Source: Halomonas sp. I5-271120
Lineage (GTDB): Bacteria > Pseudomonadota > Gammaproteobacteria > Pseudomonadales > Halomonadaceae
Reading direction: 5' to 3'
Length of the DNA stretch: 64,000 bases
NCBI RefSeq assembly: GCF_030553075.1
Contig: NZ_CP130701.1
Span: 1,798,001-1,862,000 of the forward strand
Positions within the stretch are counted from its first letter, which is position 1; each line of letters starts with the position of its first letter. Below the pieces are notes generated by a model. It worked only from the letters and a program-made list of their open reading frames with translations, did no database searches and was not told where the DNA came from. Positions 1 through 8,539 of this stretch are shown one piece after another. Made by a program: the position numbers and the translations under genes.

Positions 1-716
1 CCTGTTGAGTAAGAGGCATCATCCGAAAGCAACCAAAGGATGGCGTTGGCGACTTCTTCGGCAGTGCCACCGCGTTGCATGGGCACAGACCCTTTCACTC
101 GATCTACCCGGTCCGGCTCACCCCCGCTGGCATGAATATCCGTATAGATAACGCCAGGGCGCACGGCGTTGACTCTGATTCCCACGGGGGCGACCTCTTT
201 TGCCAGGCCAAGAGTAAAGGTGTCGATGGCCCCTTTTGACGCGGCATAGTCCACATACTCGTTGGGAGAGCCAAGCCGGGCGGCAGCCGAGGAGACATTC
301 ACGATCGCGCCGCCCGCACCACCATTCGAGCTAGACATGCGGCGGACCGCTTCACGTGCACAGATAAAGCTGCCGATGACGTTGGTGGCGAAAACACGCC
401 TGAGGCGATCAGCATCGATCTGCTCTACGCGCATGTGCTCCTCTAAGACGCCGGCATTGTTGACCAATGCCGTGACCGGGCCAAAGGCGTCATCGACCTG
501 TTCGAACAGGCGCACCACCTCGGCCTCAACACTCACGTCGGCTGCAAGCGCAATCGCTTCTCCACCTGCTTTAAGAATCTCATCGACAACGGCGGAAGCG
601 GCGGCCTTGTTACGCAGATAGCTGATGCAAACGGCATAGCCAGACTGCGCAGCCAGGCGCGCCGTAGCTGCGCCAATTCCACGGCTACCGCCGGTAACGA
701 TCAGGACCTTTTTCAA
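1..716 (-). CDS. SDR-family oxidoreductase, 3' end cut by window edge
   Basis: A short-chain dehydrogenase/reductase of the classical type that probably reduces or oxidises a carbonyl/alcohol with NAD(P). The first residues after the start read LKKVLIVTGGSRGIGAA, the glycine-rich Rossmann motif. The last visible codons read DASYST, the usual motif about ten residues before the C-terminus of this family, so only a few codons are missing. I chose the TTG at 716 because GGAGG lies 8 nt upstream, and the nearby ATG is in the wrong frame. The substrate cannot be told from the sequence. It reads the same way as the GST gene upstream, 155 bp away. Confidence 0.8.
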   Translation of the reverse strand, partial: MKKVLIVTGGSRGIGAATARLAAQSGYAVCISYLRNKAAASAVVDEILKAGGEAIALAADVSVEAEVVRLFEQVDDAFGPVTALVNNAGVLEEHMRVEQIDADRLRRVFATNVIGSFICAREAVRRMSSSNGGAGGAIVNVSSAAARLGSPNEYVDYAASKGAIDTFTLGLAKEVAPVGIRVNAVRPGVIYTDIHASGGEPDRVDRVKGSVPMQRGGTAEEVANAILWLLSDDASYST

Positions 717-871
717 TGAACATTCCTCCATGCCCTTCATCTTGACCATGCGATATCTCGCGCTTTGTGGCTAACGCTGATGCCCCGCACTGACAGCACG
801 AGTGGGTTACGGAAAGAAGGCTAAGCCGCCATGTACTAGCCGTCGCTTTGCCCGTGATGGTTACCTGGCCA

Positions 872-1468
872 TTAAGCCATGCCTTGGAAATTCGGCAATG
901 AAGCCACTCTGGCAAGCCACGCTTGCACCGAGGGATAGGCTTCCAGATCGAAGCCGCCTTCGTGGGCTACATGCGTGTAGGCATATAGCGAAATATCTGC
1001 AGTGGTGAAGTGCTCCCCCGCTATAAAGGGCGTTTTCCTAAGCTGCTGCTCCATCACTTGCAGCGCCTTGTGCCCGCCAGCTTGCTTTGACTCATACTCC
1101 CCTTTCTTGTCGTCAGGCAGGCCTAGGTATTTATTGATAAAGCGCGCCACGGCAATAAATGGCTCATGGCTGTATTGTTCAAAAAATTGCCATTGCAGCA
1201 CCTGAGCTTGTGCCCAGCGTTCGTCTGGGTAGAGGGCCGACCCACTGGCTAAATAGTTGATAATGGCGTTTGACTCAGCAAGGGTTTTTCCCTGATCCAG
1301 CTCAAGCAAGGGAATTTTGCCATTGGGGTTCCTTGCCAAGAACTCATCATTCTTCGTTTCGTCAGCCAGGATATCGACATCGATCCACTCGTGGTCAATG
1401 TTCAGAAAACTACAAACGAGCTGCACCTTGTAGCAGTTACCTGATTGTCTATCCCCGTAAATTTTCAC
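872..1468 (-). CDS. Glutathione S-transferase family protein
   Basis: A 198-residue cytosolic GST-fold protein. The N-terminal thioredoxin-like half carries NPNGKIPLLEL (cis-proline loop) and LAESNAIINYLA (glutathione-contacting Glu-Ser). The C-terminal all-helical half has TTADISLYAY, the conserved N-capping region. The start is GTG at 1468, preceded by AAAGGAGGG. It probably conjugates or transfers glutathione to small electrophiles; the exact substrate is unknown. It lies upstream of the SDR gene on the same strand, possibly cotranscribed. Confidence 0.8.
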   Translation of the reverse strand: MKIYGDRQSGNCYKVQLVCSFLNIDHEWIDVDILADETKNDEFLARNPNGKIPLLELDQGKTLAESNAIINYLASGSALYPDERWAQAQVLQWQFFEQYSHEPFIAVARFINKYLGLPDDKKGEYESKQAGGHKALQVMEQQLRKTPFIAGEHFTTADISLYAYTHVAHEGGFDLEAYPSVQAWLARVASLPNFQGMA

Positions 1469-1692
1469 GCACCCTCCTTTAGCAGGTAACAGGTATTAGG
1501 CTGCGAGCTCGTTTACTGACCTGAACACGCTCGAGCGTTCAATGAGGATACTGGCGAATTCCCACAGGCAGCACAACCTTGCCGGCTGCTGCCTGACGAG
1601 GAAGTGGTGTGTGTGGAATGAGGAATGAGCGACAGGAGCAGAAAGGTGGCCCGGGCATTGAAGCCCGGGCAGGTGCCTAAGGGCGGTTTGCC
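1469..1692. other. Intergenic gap between GST gene and ALDH operon end
   Basis: This gap holds no convincing gene. Its 3' part contains the hairpin listed at 1649-1670, and the remainder holds the region upstream of the GST gene. Confidence 0.5.
1649..1670 (-). terminator. Putative terminator hairpin after the ten-gene operon
   Basis: Two copies of the self-complementary octamer GCCCGGGC are separated by six bases, about 22 nt past the aldehyde dehydrogenase stop. On the minus strand it is followed by CACCTTTC rather than a clean U-run, so it may be a weak or processed 3' end. Confidence 0.4.
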
Positions 1693-3135
1693 TCAGGCGG
1701 GGCGGGTGACGTAGCGGGTCTCAAGGTAGGCATCGAGGCCTGCAAGGCCGAGCTCGCGACCGATGCCGCTTCTCTTCATGCCGCCCCAACCGAGCCCTGG
1801 TGGCGCCACTTGGCAGCTATTGCACCAGACGTTGCCGGCGGTGAGTCGGCTCGCCAGGACCTCGGCCCGCGCGGCATCGCCTGCGACCACGGTGGCGGCC
1901 AGGCCGAAATCGCTGTCGTTGGCGAGCGCCACCGCTTCGTCGTCGTCCTTTACGGCTCGCGCGCACAGCACCGGGCCGAAGATCTCTTCACGCCACAGGC
2001 GGCTTGTCGCGGGTACATCACGGAACACGCGGGGGGCGACGAAGTAGCCTTGGGCGGGCAGGGCTATCGCATCCGCCGTGGTGGCAACCAGTCCTTCTTC
2101 TTCTGCCATCGCCAGGTAGGCATTCACCCGGTCACGCTGGGCGGCGTTGACCAGCGGACTGAGCGTGGTGGTCGCAAGCTGGGGGTCGCCGGCACTTAGC
2201 TCGACGATGGCGGCGTTCAAGCGCTCAAAGAGCGCCTCGGCGATGCTTTGGTGCACCAGCAGTCGCGAGGTGGCCGAGCACATCTGGCCGGCGTTGTAGC
2301 AGAACCCGGCCAGCACCAGCTCACAGGCCAAGTCGAGGTCGGCGTCTTCGGTGACCACAATCGGCGACTTGCCACCAAGCTCCAGCGACACGTTGCGGGT
2401 GCCCCGGGCGGCGGCGGCCATCACCGCTTCGCCGACGGCATTGCTGCCGGTGAAGGACAGCTTGTCGACGCCCGGGTGGCCGGTAAGCGGCGCGCCTACG
2501 TTTTTGCCATCGCCGTGCACCAGGTTGAAGACCCCGGCCGGCAGGCCAATCGCCACGGCGATCTCGGCCAATGCCTGTTCCGGCAGCGGCGTCACTTCAG
2601 AGGGTTTGAAGACCACCGTGCAGCCGGCAGCCAGCGCTGGGGCGAGTTTCCAGGCGCTGCTGACCAGCGGAAAGTTCCAGGGTGTGATCAGCCCGGCCAC
2701 GCCGGCCGGGTCCTGATAGCGGCGTGAGATCAGCCCCGGCTCGCCGGTGTCCACCGCTTCGCCCTGGCGAGCCTCCAGGCGGCGGGCCTCGCCGGCGTAA
2801 TAGCGATAGCAGGCGATGGCATCGCTGAGGTCCTGTTCGGCTTCGGCGCGGGGCTTGCCGTTGTTGCGGCTGGAGAGTGTCTCGAGTCCCTCGCGGCGGG
2901 CCTCGAGCGCGTCGGCCAGGGCGTCCAGGTAGTCGCCGCGCGCCTTGCCGCCAATCGCCCGCCACTCAGGTAGGGCGCGACGGGCGGCGCTCACCGCGGT
3001 GTCCACGTCCTCCGCCGAGCCTTCCGTGACCTCGGCGATGACGGTCTCGCGGTAAGGGTCGGTGACTGGCAGGCGGCGATCCCCGCGACTCGCGACCCAG
3101 CTGTTGTCAATGAAATGGTGCATCAGTTCTTGCAT
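1693..3135 (-). CDS. Aldehyde dehydrogenase, betaine/amino-aldehyde type
   Basis: A 480-residue NAD(P)-dependent aldehyde dehydrogenase. The catalytic residues fall at Glu252 (SLELGGKSP) and Cys286 (NAGQMCSATS), the same numbering as in Pseudomonas betaine aldehyde dehydrogenase. TPWNFP near residue 151 supplies the oxyanion Asn. The start at 3135 overlaps the end of the upstream permease gene by 13 bp. The reading frame stays open much further upstream, but that part is antisense-frame noise inside the permease gene. As last gene of the operon it would oxidise the aldehyde made by the AruI-like decarboxylase, for example 4-guanidinobutyraldehyde or another cationic omega-aldehyde. The family call is firm; the substrate is inferred from context. 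Confidence 0.85.
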   Translation of the reverse strand: MQELMHHFIDNSWVASRGDRRLPVTDPYRETVIAEVTEGSAEDVDTAVSAARRALPEWRAIGGKARGDYLDALADALEARREGLETLSSRNNGKPRAEAEQDLSDAIACYRYYAGEARRLEARQGEAVDTGEPGLISRRYQDPAGVAGLITPWNFPLVSSAWKLAPALAAGCTVVFKPSEVTPLPEQALAEIAVAIGLPAGVFNLVHGDGKNVGAPLTGHPGVDKLSFTGSNAVGEAVMAAAARGTRNVSLELGGKSPIVVTEDADLDLACELVLAGFCYNAGQMCSATSRLLVHQSIAEALFERLNAAIVELSAGDPQLATTTLSPLVNAAQRDRVNAYLAMAEEEGLVATTADAIALPAQGYFVAPRVFRDVPATSRLWREEIFGPVLCARAVKDDDEAVALANDSDFGLAATVVAGDAARAEVLASRLTAGNVWCNSCQVAPPGLGWGGMKRSGIGRELGLAGLDAYLETRYVTRPA

Positions 3136-3875
3136 GGGCTGCGCTCCTTGCCGCGAAGGGGCAGCCAGCGGTGGCGCGTCGGCTGCATGCCGGGGAAGTA
3201 GTGCTCCACTTGGCGCAGCACTATGGTCAGCACCATGGTCATCGCCAGATAGATGCCGGCGATCAGCATCAGCGGCTCGTAGACCAGGAAGGTCTCGTCG
3301 CGAATGATGTTGGCGGCCTGCAGCAGGTCCATCAGCGCGATGGTCGAGACCAGCGGCACGGATTTCAGCAGCAGGATCATCTCGCCGGTCAGCGTCGGCA
3401 GGCATAGCTGAATGGCGCGGGGCAGCCACAGCCGGAAGAAGACCTGGAAAGGCGACATGCCAAAGGCTCGGCCGGCCTCCCGTTCGCCGGGCGGCACGCT
3501 GAGTAGGGCTCCGCGCAGCACTTCGCCGGAGTAGGCGCCAACGCTCAGAATGAAGGTCAGGGCGCCGTAGAAGAAGGGGTCGCGCAGGATCGGCCAGATG
3601 AGGCTGTCCTGCACTCCGGGGATGCCTTCCAGCAGGCGGCCGACGCCGTAGTAGAAGAAGAACAGCTGCACCAGCAGCGGCGTGCCGCGCATCACGGTGG
3701 TAAAGCCATGAGCGAACCAGGCCAGCGGACGAGGGCCCTTGAGGCGTGCCATGGCGACGGCCACGGCCAGAATCAGGCCGCCTACCGCGGAGACGGCGAC
3801 CAGCCACAGGGTGTTGACGAAGCCTTCGAGCAGATATTCCTGATAGAAGGGATCGGCGAGCCAGGAAAAGTCCAT
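3123..3875 (-). CDS. Polar amino-acid ABC transporter permease (HisM/GlnP type)
   Basis: A 250-residue inner-membrane permease with several hydrophobic helices. It carries the EAA-loop region GEREAGRAFGMSPFQVFFRLWLP, typical of amino-acid importers. I took MDFSWLADPF at 3875 as start: GAGGAGG precedes it, and it sits one base from the stop of the neighbouring permease. It pairs with that permease to form the channel of the importer encoded between 3123 and 6312, fed by the binding protein at 4675-5442. Confidence 0.9.
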   Translation of the reverse strand: MDFSWLADPFYQEYLLEGFVNTLWLVAVSAVGGLILAVAVAMARLKGPRPLAWFAHGFTTVMRGTPLLVQLFFFYYGVGRLLEGIPGVQDSLIWPILRDPFFYGALTFILSVGAYSGEVLRGALLSVPPGEREAGRAFGMSPFQVFFRLWLPRAIQLCLPTLTGEMILLLKSVPLVSTIALMDLLQAANIIRDETFLVYEPLMLIAGIYLAMTMVLTIVLRQVEHYFPGMQPTRHRWLPLRGKERSPCKN

Positions 3876-3876
3876 G

Positions 3877-4590
3877 TCAGGCCTCCTCGGGTGCGGGCTG
3901 GCCACGGCGCACGTAGCGCTCCAGGCGCGCGAAGAGCGCGGTGGAGGTCAGGGTCATCAGCAGGTAGATGACGCCGGCGGCGGCGTAGAACAGGAAGTGG
4001 GCCCGGGTACTGGCGGCGGCCTGCTGAATGGTGAAGAACAGCTCGCTGAAACCGATGACGCTGATCAGGGCGGTGTCCTTGATCAGGATTAGCCACAGAT
4101 TGGACATGCCGGGCAGGGCGTTGGGCAGCATGGCGGGAATCACGATGCGGTGAAAACGCGCCCAGGTGGAGAAGCCGAAGGCGTCGGCCGCCTCTAGCTG
4201 GCCCTTGGGAATGGCCAGGATGGCGCCGCGCAGTACCTCGGTCATGTAGGCGCCCTGGACGAAGGCCAGCACTCCAACGGCGGTAACGAAGCCATTGATG
4301 GCGATCTGGCCAGGCAGCCCCATGGCGTGGATCAGCGCGGTGAGCGCCTGAGAGCCTGCGTAGTAGAGCAGGATGATCAGCAGCAGTTCGGGGACGGCGC
4401 GAACCGCCGTCGAGTAGGCGGTGGCCAGGCCGCGCAGCGGGGCCCAGGGGCTTAAGCGCGCGCTGGCGCCGATCAGGCCCAGCACCAGGCCGATGGCATA
4501 GGCCAGTACGGCGATCTCAAGGGTCGTCAGGGCACCCTGGAGAATGGGGCCGGCCCAGTCGAGCAACCCCTCTTGGGAAACCGTGTTCAT
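3877..4590 (-). CDS. Polar amino-acid ABC transporter permease (HisQ type)
   Basis: A 237-residue permease of the HisQ/HisM family. It has an N-terminal hydrophobic segment (TTLEIAVLAYAIGLVLGLIG) and the EAA-loop sequence GQLEAADAFGFSTWARFHRI. The chosen start MNTVSQEGLL at 4590 has AAGGACG upstream. It is the first of two permeases, and 84 bp with a strong hairpin separate it from the binding-protein gene. It probably forms a heterodimer with the following permease and imports a cationic or polar amino acid. Confidence 0.9.
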   Translation of the reverse strand: MNTVSQEGLLDWAGPILQGALTTLEIAVLAYAIGLVLGLIGASARLSPWAPLRGLATAYSTAVRAVPELLLIILLYYAGSQALTALIHAMGLPGQIAINGFVTAVGVLAFVQGAYMTEVLRGAILAIPKGQLEAADAFGFSTWARFHRIVIPAMLPNALPGMSNLWLILIKDTALISVIGFSELFFTIQQAAASTRAHFLFYAAAGVIYLLMTLTSTALFARLERYVRRGQPAPEEA

Positions 4591-4623
4591 GGTGTGTCGC
4601 GTCCTTGATAAGACAGGGCGAGG

Positions 4624-4651
4624 CCGGCAGGCGGCAATGGCCACCTGCCGG
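4624..4651 (-). promoter_or_regulatory. Stem-loop between binding-protein and permease genes
   Basis: CCGGCAGG at 4624-4631 pairs with CCTGCCGG at 4644-4651. An inner GGC/GCC pair closes a four-base loop. There is no U-run, so it is more likely an mRNA-stabilising or attenuating hairpin than a full terminator. Such elements commonly raise binding-protein expression above that of the permeases. Confidence 0.5.
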
Positions 4652-4674
4652 GCGAACGTCGTCGAGGACCGGGA

Positions 4675-5442
4675 TCAGGTGCAGATGTCGGTGCCGAAGT
4701 ATTCCTCGGACAGGGTGCTGCAGGTGCCGTCGTCACGGACCTGGGTGATGGCTGCATCAATCTTCGTCTTCAGGGCGTCGTCGCCCTTGCGGATGCCGAT
4801 GCCCACGCCTTCGCCGTAGGCCTCGTGGCGCGGGGCGGTGGCCTTGATCTCGTAGCCGTCGGCTTCGTCGCGCTCCAGGAACTCGGTCATGGCGATCTTG
4901 TCGGCCAGGATCACGTCCAAGCGGCCGGCCAGTAGATCACGATTGACCTGTTCGGCCTGATCGTAGAGGCGGATGTCGCCGACGTTGTCGCGCAGGGCGC
5001 GACGGGCATAGGTGGCGTTGGTGGTGGCGGACTGCACGCCAAGCACCAGGCCGTCCAGGCCTTGCGGAACCTCGAGGGCGAGATCGTCGGCGGCCACGAA
5101 GGCGCCCGGCGTGAAGTAATAGGGCTGGCTGAAGTCGATGACCCGTTGGCGTGCCTTGGTGATCGACATCGAGTTCATGATCATGTCGATGCGGCCGGAT
5201 TTCAGCGACGGGATGATGCCGCTCCAGCCGGTGGGGGTGATCTCGCATGCCTCGTCCATGGCCTCGCAGATGGCCATACCCAGCTCAACCTCGAAGCCGG
5301 TCCATTCGCCTGAGGCTGAGGTATAGGTGAAGGGCGGGTAGGGCTCGGCAGAAATGCCGATCTTCAGCGGCTCGGCGGCCTGGGCCGTCATACTCAGGCC
5401 GAGCGTCAGGGCGGCGGCGGTTATCATCAGGGTGCGTTTCAT
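4675..5442 (-). CDS. Periplasmic amino-acid binding protein (HisJ/LAO-like)
   Basis: A 255-residue solute-binding protein with signal peptide MKRTLMITAAALTLGLSMTAQA. It shows the SBP_bac_3 pattern: YPPFTYTSASGEWTGFEVEL at the N-lobe, then DMIMNSMSITKARQR and IDFSQPYYFTPG. These are hallmarks of the lysine/arginine/ornithine/histidine-binding group, so a cationic amino acid or amino-acid-like ligand is likely. AAGGAGA precedes the ATG at 5442. It is the receptor for the importer in this operon. Binding specificity cannot be fixed from sequence reading alone. Confidence 0.9.
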   Translation of the reverse strand: MKRTLMITAAALTLGLSMTAQAAEPLKIGISAEPYPPFTYTSASGEWTGFEVELGMAICEAMDEACEITPTGWSGIIPSLKSGRIDMIMNSMSITKARQRVIDFSQPYYFTPGAFVAADDLALEVPQGLDGLVLGVQSATTNATYARRALRDNVGDIRLYDQAEQVNRDLLAGRLDVILADKIAMTEFLERDEADGYEIKATAPRHEAYGEGVGIGIRKGDDALKTKIDAAITQVRDDGTCSTLSEEYFGTDICT

Positions 5443-5508
5443 TGTGGTCTCCTTGGCTTTTTAAAGCTCTTGTGGGTCTTGCATCAGGGGGGTGTGACAT
5501 CGGCGCTG

Positions 5509-6312
5509 CTAGCAAACGGTCGGTGCCACGAAGTGACGACAGCGCTCGTGATCGCTGTCCTCGAAGACATCGCTCGGGGTGCCGGCGACGCCGACGACAC
5601 CGCGATCGAGAAATACCACCTGGTCGGATACATCTCGGGCGAAGGCCATCTCATGGGTCACCAGCACCATGGTGCGTCCTTCGTCGGCCAGGCCGCGGAT
5701 GACGCTGAGTACCTCGCTGACCCGCTCCGGGTCCAGCGCCGACGTCGGCTCATCGAACAACAGCAGCCGCGGTTCCATGGCCAGCGCGCGGGCGATCGCT
5801 ACCCGCTGCTGCTGGCCGCCGGAAAGATAGGCCGGATAGCTGTCGCGTTTGTCGGCCATGCCGACCCGCTCCAGGTAGTGTTCGGCGAGGGCATTGGCGC
5901 GACGCCGTGACAGGCCCTTGACCCGCATCGGGGCCTCGGTGACGTTGCCAAGCACCGTGAAATGGGGCCAGAGGTTGAACTGCTGGAAGACCATGCTGAC
6001 CTTGGCGCGCAGCCGCTGCAGTTGGCGCCTGTCGAGGCCGACGACGTCGCCCTTGGGGTTGCGGTCGAAGCGAATGGCTTCATCGGCAATCGCCAGTTCG
6101 CCGAGGTTGGGGCGCTCCAGCAGGTTGAGACAGCGCAGCAGGGTGCTCTTGCCCGATCCGCTGGCGCCGATGATGGAGGTGACGCTGCCCTCGGGGACCT
6201 CGAGGGAGACGTCGCGCAGCACCTCGAGGTCGCCGTAGCGCTTGACGAGGTGGCGGGCCTCTACCGCTAGCGTGCTAGAGGCCGACGGAGTGACGTGTAG
6301 CGATGATGTCAT
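5509..6312 (-). CDS. Amino-acid ABC transporter ATPase (HisP/GlnQ type)
   Basis: The energising subunit of the polar amino-acid importer. It shows Walker A GASGSGKS, signature LSGGQQQR, Walker B LLLFDEPTSALD and an H-loop VTHE. I prefer the ATG at 6312 (267 residues), 7 nt after the transaminase stop. An alternative ATG at 6348 would overlap that gene and add a non-conserved leader. It sits in the middle of the operon between the transaminase and the binding protein. Confidence 0.9.
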   Translation of the reverse strand: MTSSLHVTPSASSTLAVEARHLVKRYGDLEVLRDVSLEVPEGSVTSIIGASGSGKSTLLRCLNLLERPNLGELAIADEAIRFDRNPKGDVVGLDRRQLQRLRAKVSMVFQQFNLWPHFTVLGNVTEAPMRVKGLSRRRANALAEHYLERVGMADKRDSYPAYLSGGQQQRVAIARALAMEPRLLLFDEPTSALDPERVSEVLSVIRGLADEGRTMVLVTHEMAFARDVSDQVVFLDRGVVGVAGTPSDVFEDSDHERCRHFVAPTVC

Positions 6313-6319
6313 AGGCGAT

Positions 6320-7528
6320 TCACTCTGCAGTGGAAAGAGCAGCGGCATCTTCCCGCGCCGCTTCGGCGCAGCGCGCCAGACGCTGGCTGGCCGTGCGCAG
6401 ACGGTCTTCGTCGACGGTCAGGCTCAGGCGCACGAAGCCGGCAGCGGAGGGGCCGAAGGCCTCCCCCGACAGCACCGACACGCCCTCGTCGTCGAGCAGG
6501 CGGTCGGCGAAGGCCTGGGAAGAAAGCCCGGTAGCGCGCACGTCGATCATCAGGAACATGCCCGCCGCCGGGGTGATGACGTCGATGGCCGAGCAGTTGG
6601 CGAGTGCGGCGCATACGGCGTCGCGACGCGCCCGGTAGGTCTCGCGCATCAGCTCGCGCTCGGGAAGATCCTGACTGAGGGCATCGCGAGCGGCGTCCTG
6701 GATGAACTCCGGGCAGCCATAGAGCATGCAAAGTGCCAGGTTGGCCATATGGTCGATCAGCTTCTGCGGGCCGAGCACCCAGCCCAGCCGCCAGCCGGTC
6801 ATGGCATGGGACTTGGAGAGGCTGTCGATGACCACGGTGCGGTCGGCCATGACGGGCAGGCTCGCGGCGCAGATGTGTTCGCCCTCGAAGACCAGCTCGG
6901 CGTAGACCTCATCGGAGATCAGCCATAGATCATGGCGATGGCACAGCGCGGCAATGGCGGCCCAGGATTTGGCGTCGATCAGCTGGCCGGTGGGGTTATG
7001 GGGGCTGTTGAGCATGATCGCCCGGGTGCGCGGGGTGATCGCGGCCTCGATGTCGGCGACATCCAGGCGGAAGTCGTCGTCGCCGCGCAGCGGAATGTGC
7101 ACCATGCGGGCGCCGGTGGAGCGCAGCACGGCTTCATAGGTGACGTAGCTCGGCTCGGGGACGATCACCTCGTCGTCGGGGTCGAGCAGGCACTGGGCGG
7201 TGGCATAGAGGCCGCACTGGGCACCCGCCATGACGATCAGCTGATCCGGTGTGGCATTGACGCCGTGGGCGCGATACCGCGCGGCGATGGCCTCGCGCAG
7301 GCCCTGCTTGCCCTGAACGTCGGGATAATGCGTGGCGCCGCCGCGCAGGCTCGCCACTGCACTCTCGACGATCGGTGCCGGGGTCGCGAAGTCCGGGTCG
7401 CCCACCGAGAGCACCGTGATGTCCTCGCCGGCGGCCTTGCGCGCCAGCGCCCGGTTGTGGATATCCCAGGCGGCGGCGCCTTCGCCGGCAATACGCTCGG
7501 TCAGGCGGGAGAATCGCATCGCCGTCAT
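6320..7528 (-). CDS. aruH: AruH-like arginine:pyruvate transaminase
   Basis: A 402-residue fold-type I PLP aminotransferase. It resembles Pseudomonas AruH along its whole length: RIAGEGAAAWDIH at the N-terminus, LSVGDPDFATPAPIV, MLNSPHNPTGQ, the PLP-lysine region DSLSKSHAMTGWRLGWV and FGPSAAGFVRLSL. AruH transfers the alpha-amino group of arginine to pyruvate, giving 2-ketoarginine. GGAGG lies 7 nt before the ATG at 7528, which overlaps the previous stop as ATGA. It shares the operon with an AruI-like decarboxylase and an aldehyde dehydrogenase, the next two steps of the arginine transaminase pathway. A related cationic amino acid cannot be excluded as the true substrate. Confidence 0.8.
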   Translation of the reverse strand: MTAMRFSRLTERIAGEGAAAWDIHNRALARKAAGEDITVLSVGDPDFATPAPIVESAVASLRGGATHYPDVQGKQGLREAIAARYRAHGVNATPDQLIVMAGAQCGLYATAQCLLDPDDEVIVPEPSYVTYEAVLRSTGARMVHIPLRGDDDFRLDVADIEAAITPRTRAIMLNSPHNPTGQLIDAKSWAAIAALCHRHDLWLISDEVYAELVFEGEHICAASLPVMADRTVVIDSLSKSHAMTGWRLGWVLGPQKLIDHMANLALCMLYGCPEFIQDAARDALSQDLPERELMRETYRARRDAVCAALANCSAIDVITPAAGMFLMIDVRATGLSSQAFADRLLDDEGVSVLSGEAFGPSAAGFVRLSLTVDEDRLRTASQRLARCAEAAREDAAALSTAE

Positions 7529-8469
7529 AGGCTGGCCTCCACCGCCGTCAGGGCGTCGTTGCCGTCACGGGTCTCGACGCCCTCGAGGAAGGCGGCCACG
7601 CGCTCGGGGTGGTCGGCCAGCCAGTCATGGGCCACGACGTCGAGGTCGCGTTCCTGAAGGCTGTAGGCGCTGATGAACTCGCTCTGCTCATCGGCCGAGA
7701 ACACGAACTGATCGAGTAGCTGGGTGAGGTTCGGGTTGGCCTCGGCGTAGGCCTTGGAAACGATGGTCTTGACGTCGCTGCGGCCGTTGTCGGGGCCGAA
7801 GACGCCTTGCGGATCGTCGAGGATGCGGGTGTCGTATTCCGGCACCATCCAGTGCGGCGTCCAGCCGTAATACAGTACCCACTTCTGCTCTGCCACGGCG
7901 GATTTGACCATGGACAGCATGCCCGGCGTCGAGGAGGCCGCGATATCCCAGTCGCCAAGACCGTAGGTATTGGCGCTGATGGCGCCGTCGAGCATGTCGG
8001 TGACCGTGGAGCCACTCTCGATGCTGAAAATGCGGCTGTCGAAGCGCTCTGCCACGTCAGGGTCGGCCAGCTGCTCGGCACTGGTGATGCCGGCCTCATA
8101 CACGTAGCCCGGTACGGCGAAGCCCATGCGGGCGCCGTTGACGTTGTTGCCAAGATCGAGGATGGCGCCAGCCTGCATGGCGGCGTCGTAGCTCTCCTGC
8201 TGCGCGGGCAGCCAGCCGGCCAGGAAAGCATCGCTGTCGCCGGTTTGCAGGGTGTTGTAGCCCACCGTCGAGCTGAGTTCCTGGATCTCGATGGTATAGC
8301 CCAGCGGCTTGATGAGCTGCGAGAAAATCTCACTCTTGACGGTCACGCCCGGCCAGGGCGGTACCACCAGGCTGAGGGTGTCGTCCCGGTCGGTGTTGGT
8401 GTCGGCGAGGGCGGGGCCGGCCAGGGCCAGGCTCGCGAGCAGGGTCAGGGTGCTGCGTGACGACTTCAT
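7525..8469 (-). CDS. OpuAC-type quaternary-amine binding protein
   Basis: A 314-residue periplasmic binding protein of the glycine betaine/carnitine/choline class. MKSSRSTLTLLASLALAGPALA is the signal peptide, then VVPPWPGVTVKSEI and WLPAQQESYD, with aromatic-rich WTPHWMVPEYD later. Trp/Tyr residues of this kind usually cage trimethylammonium groups. AAGGAG stands 10 nt before the ATG at 8469. No matching permease or ATPase is in the operon, so it may deliver ligand to a transporter encoded elsewhere. It is a paralogue of the orphan protein at 41067-42014. Its presence suggests the operon handles a quaternary amine, not only arginine. Confidence 0.85.
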   Translation of the reverse strand: MKSSRSTLTLLASLALAGPALADTNTDRDDTLSLVVPPWPGVTVKSEIFSQLIKPLGYTIEIQELSSTVGYNTLQTGDSDAFLAGWLPAQQESYDAAMQAGAILDLGNNVNGARMGFAVPGYVYEAGITSAEQLADPDVAERFDSRIFSIESGSTVTDMLDGAISANTYGLGDWDIAASSTPGMLSMVKSAVAEQKWVLYYGWTPHWMVPEYDTRILDDPQGVFGPDNGRSDVKTIVSKAYAEANPNLTQLLDQFVFSADEQSEFISAYSLQERDLDVVAHDWLADHPERVAAFLEGVETRDGNDALTAVEASL

Positions 8470-8539
8470 GCGTAGACGTCTCCTTATCGTTGTTGTGAGC
8501 CGGCAATGCCGGCCCATGGCGGTTCGAGGCCCCGGGGCG

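Noticed and set aside
1693..3807. A 704-codon frame suggesting an N-terminally extended aldehyde dehydrogenase
   Set aside because: The first 220 codons are low-complexity Arg/Ala/Gly sequence overlapping the permease gene in another frame. The ALDH domain begins properly at 3135.
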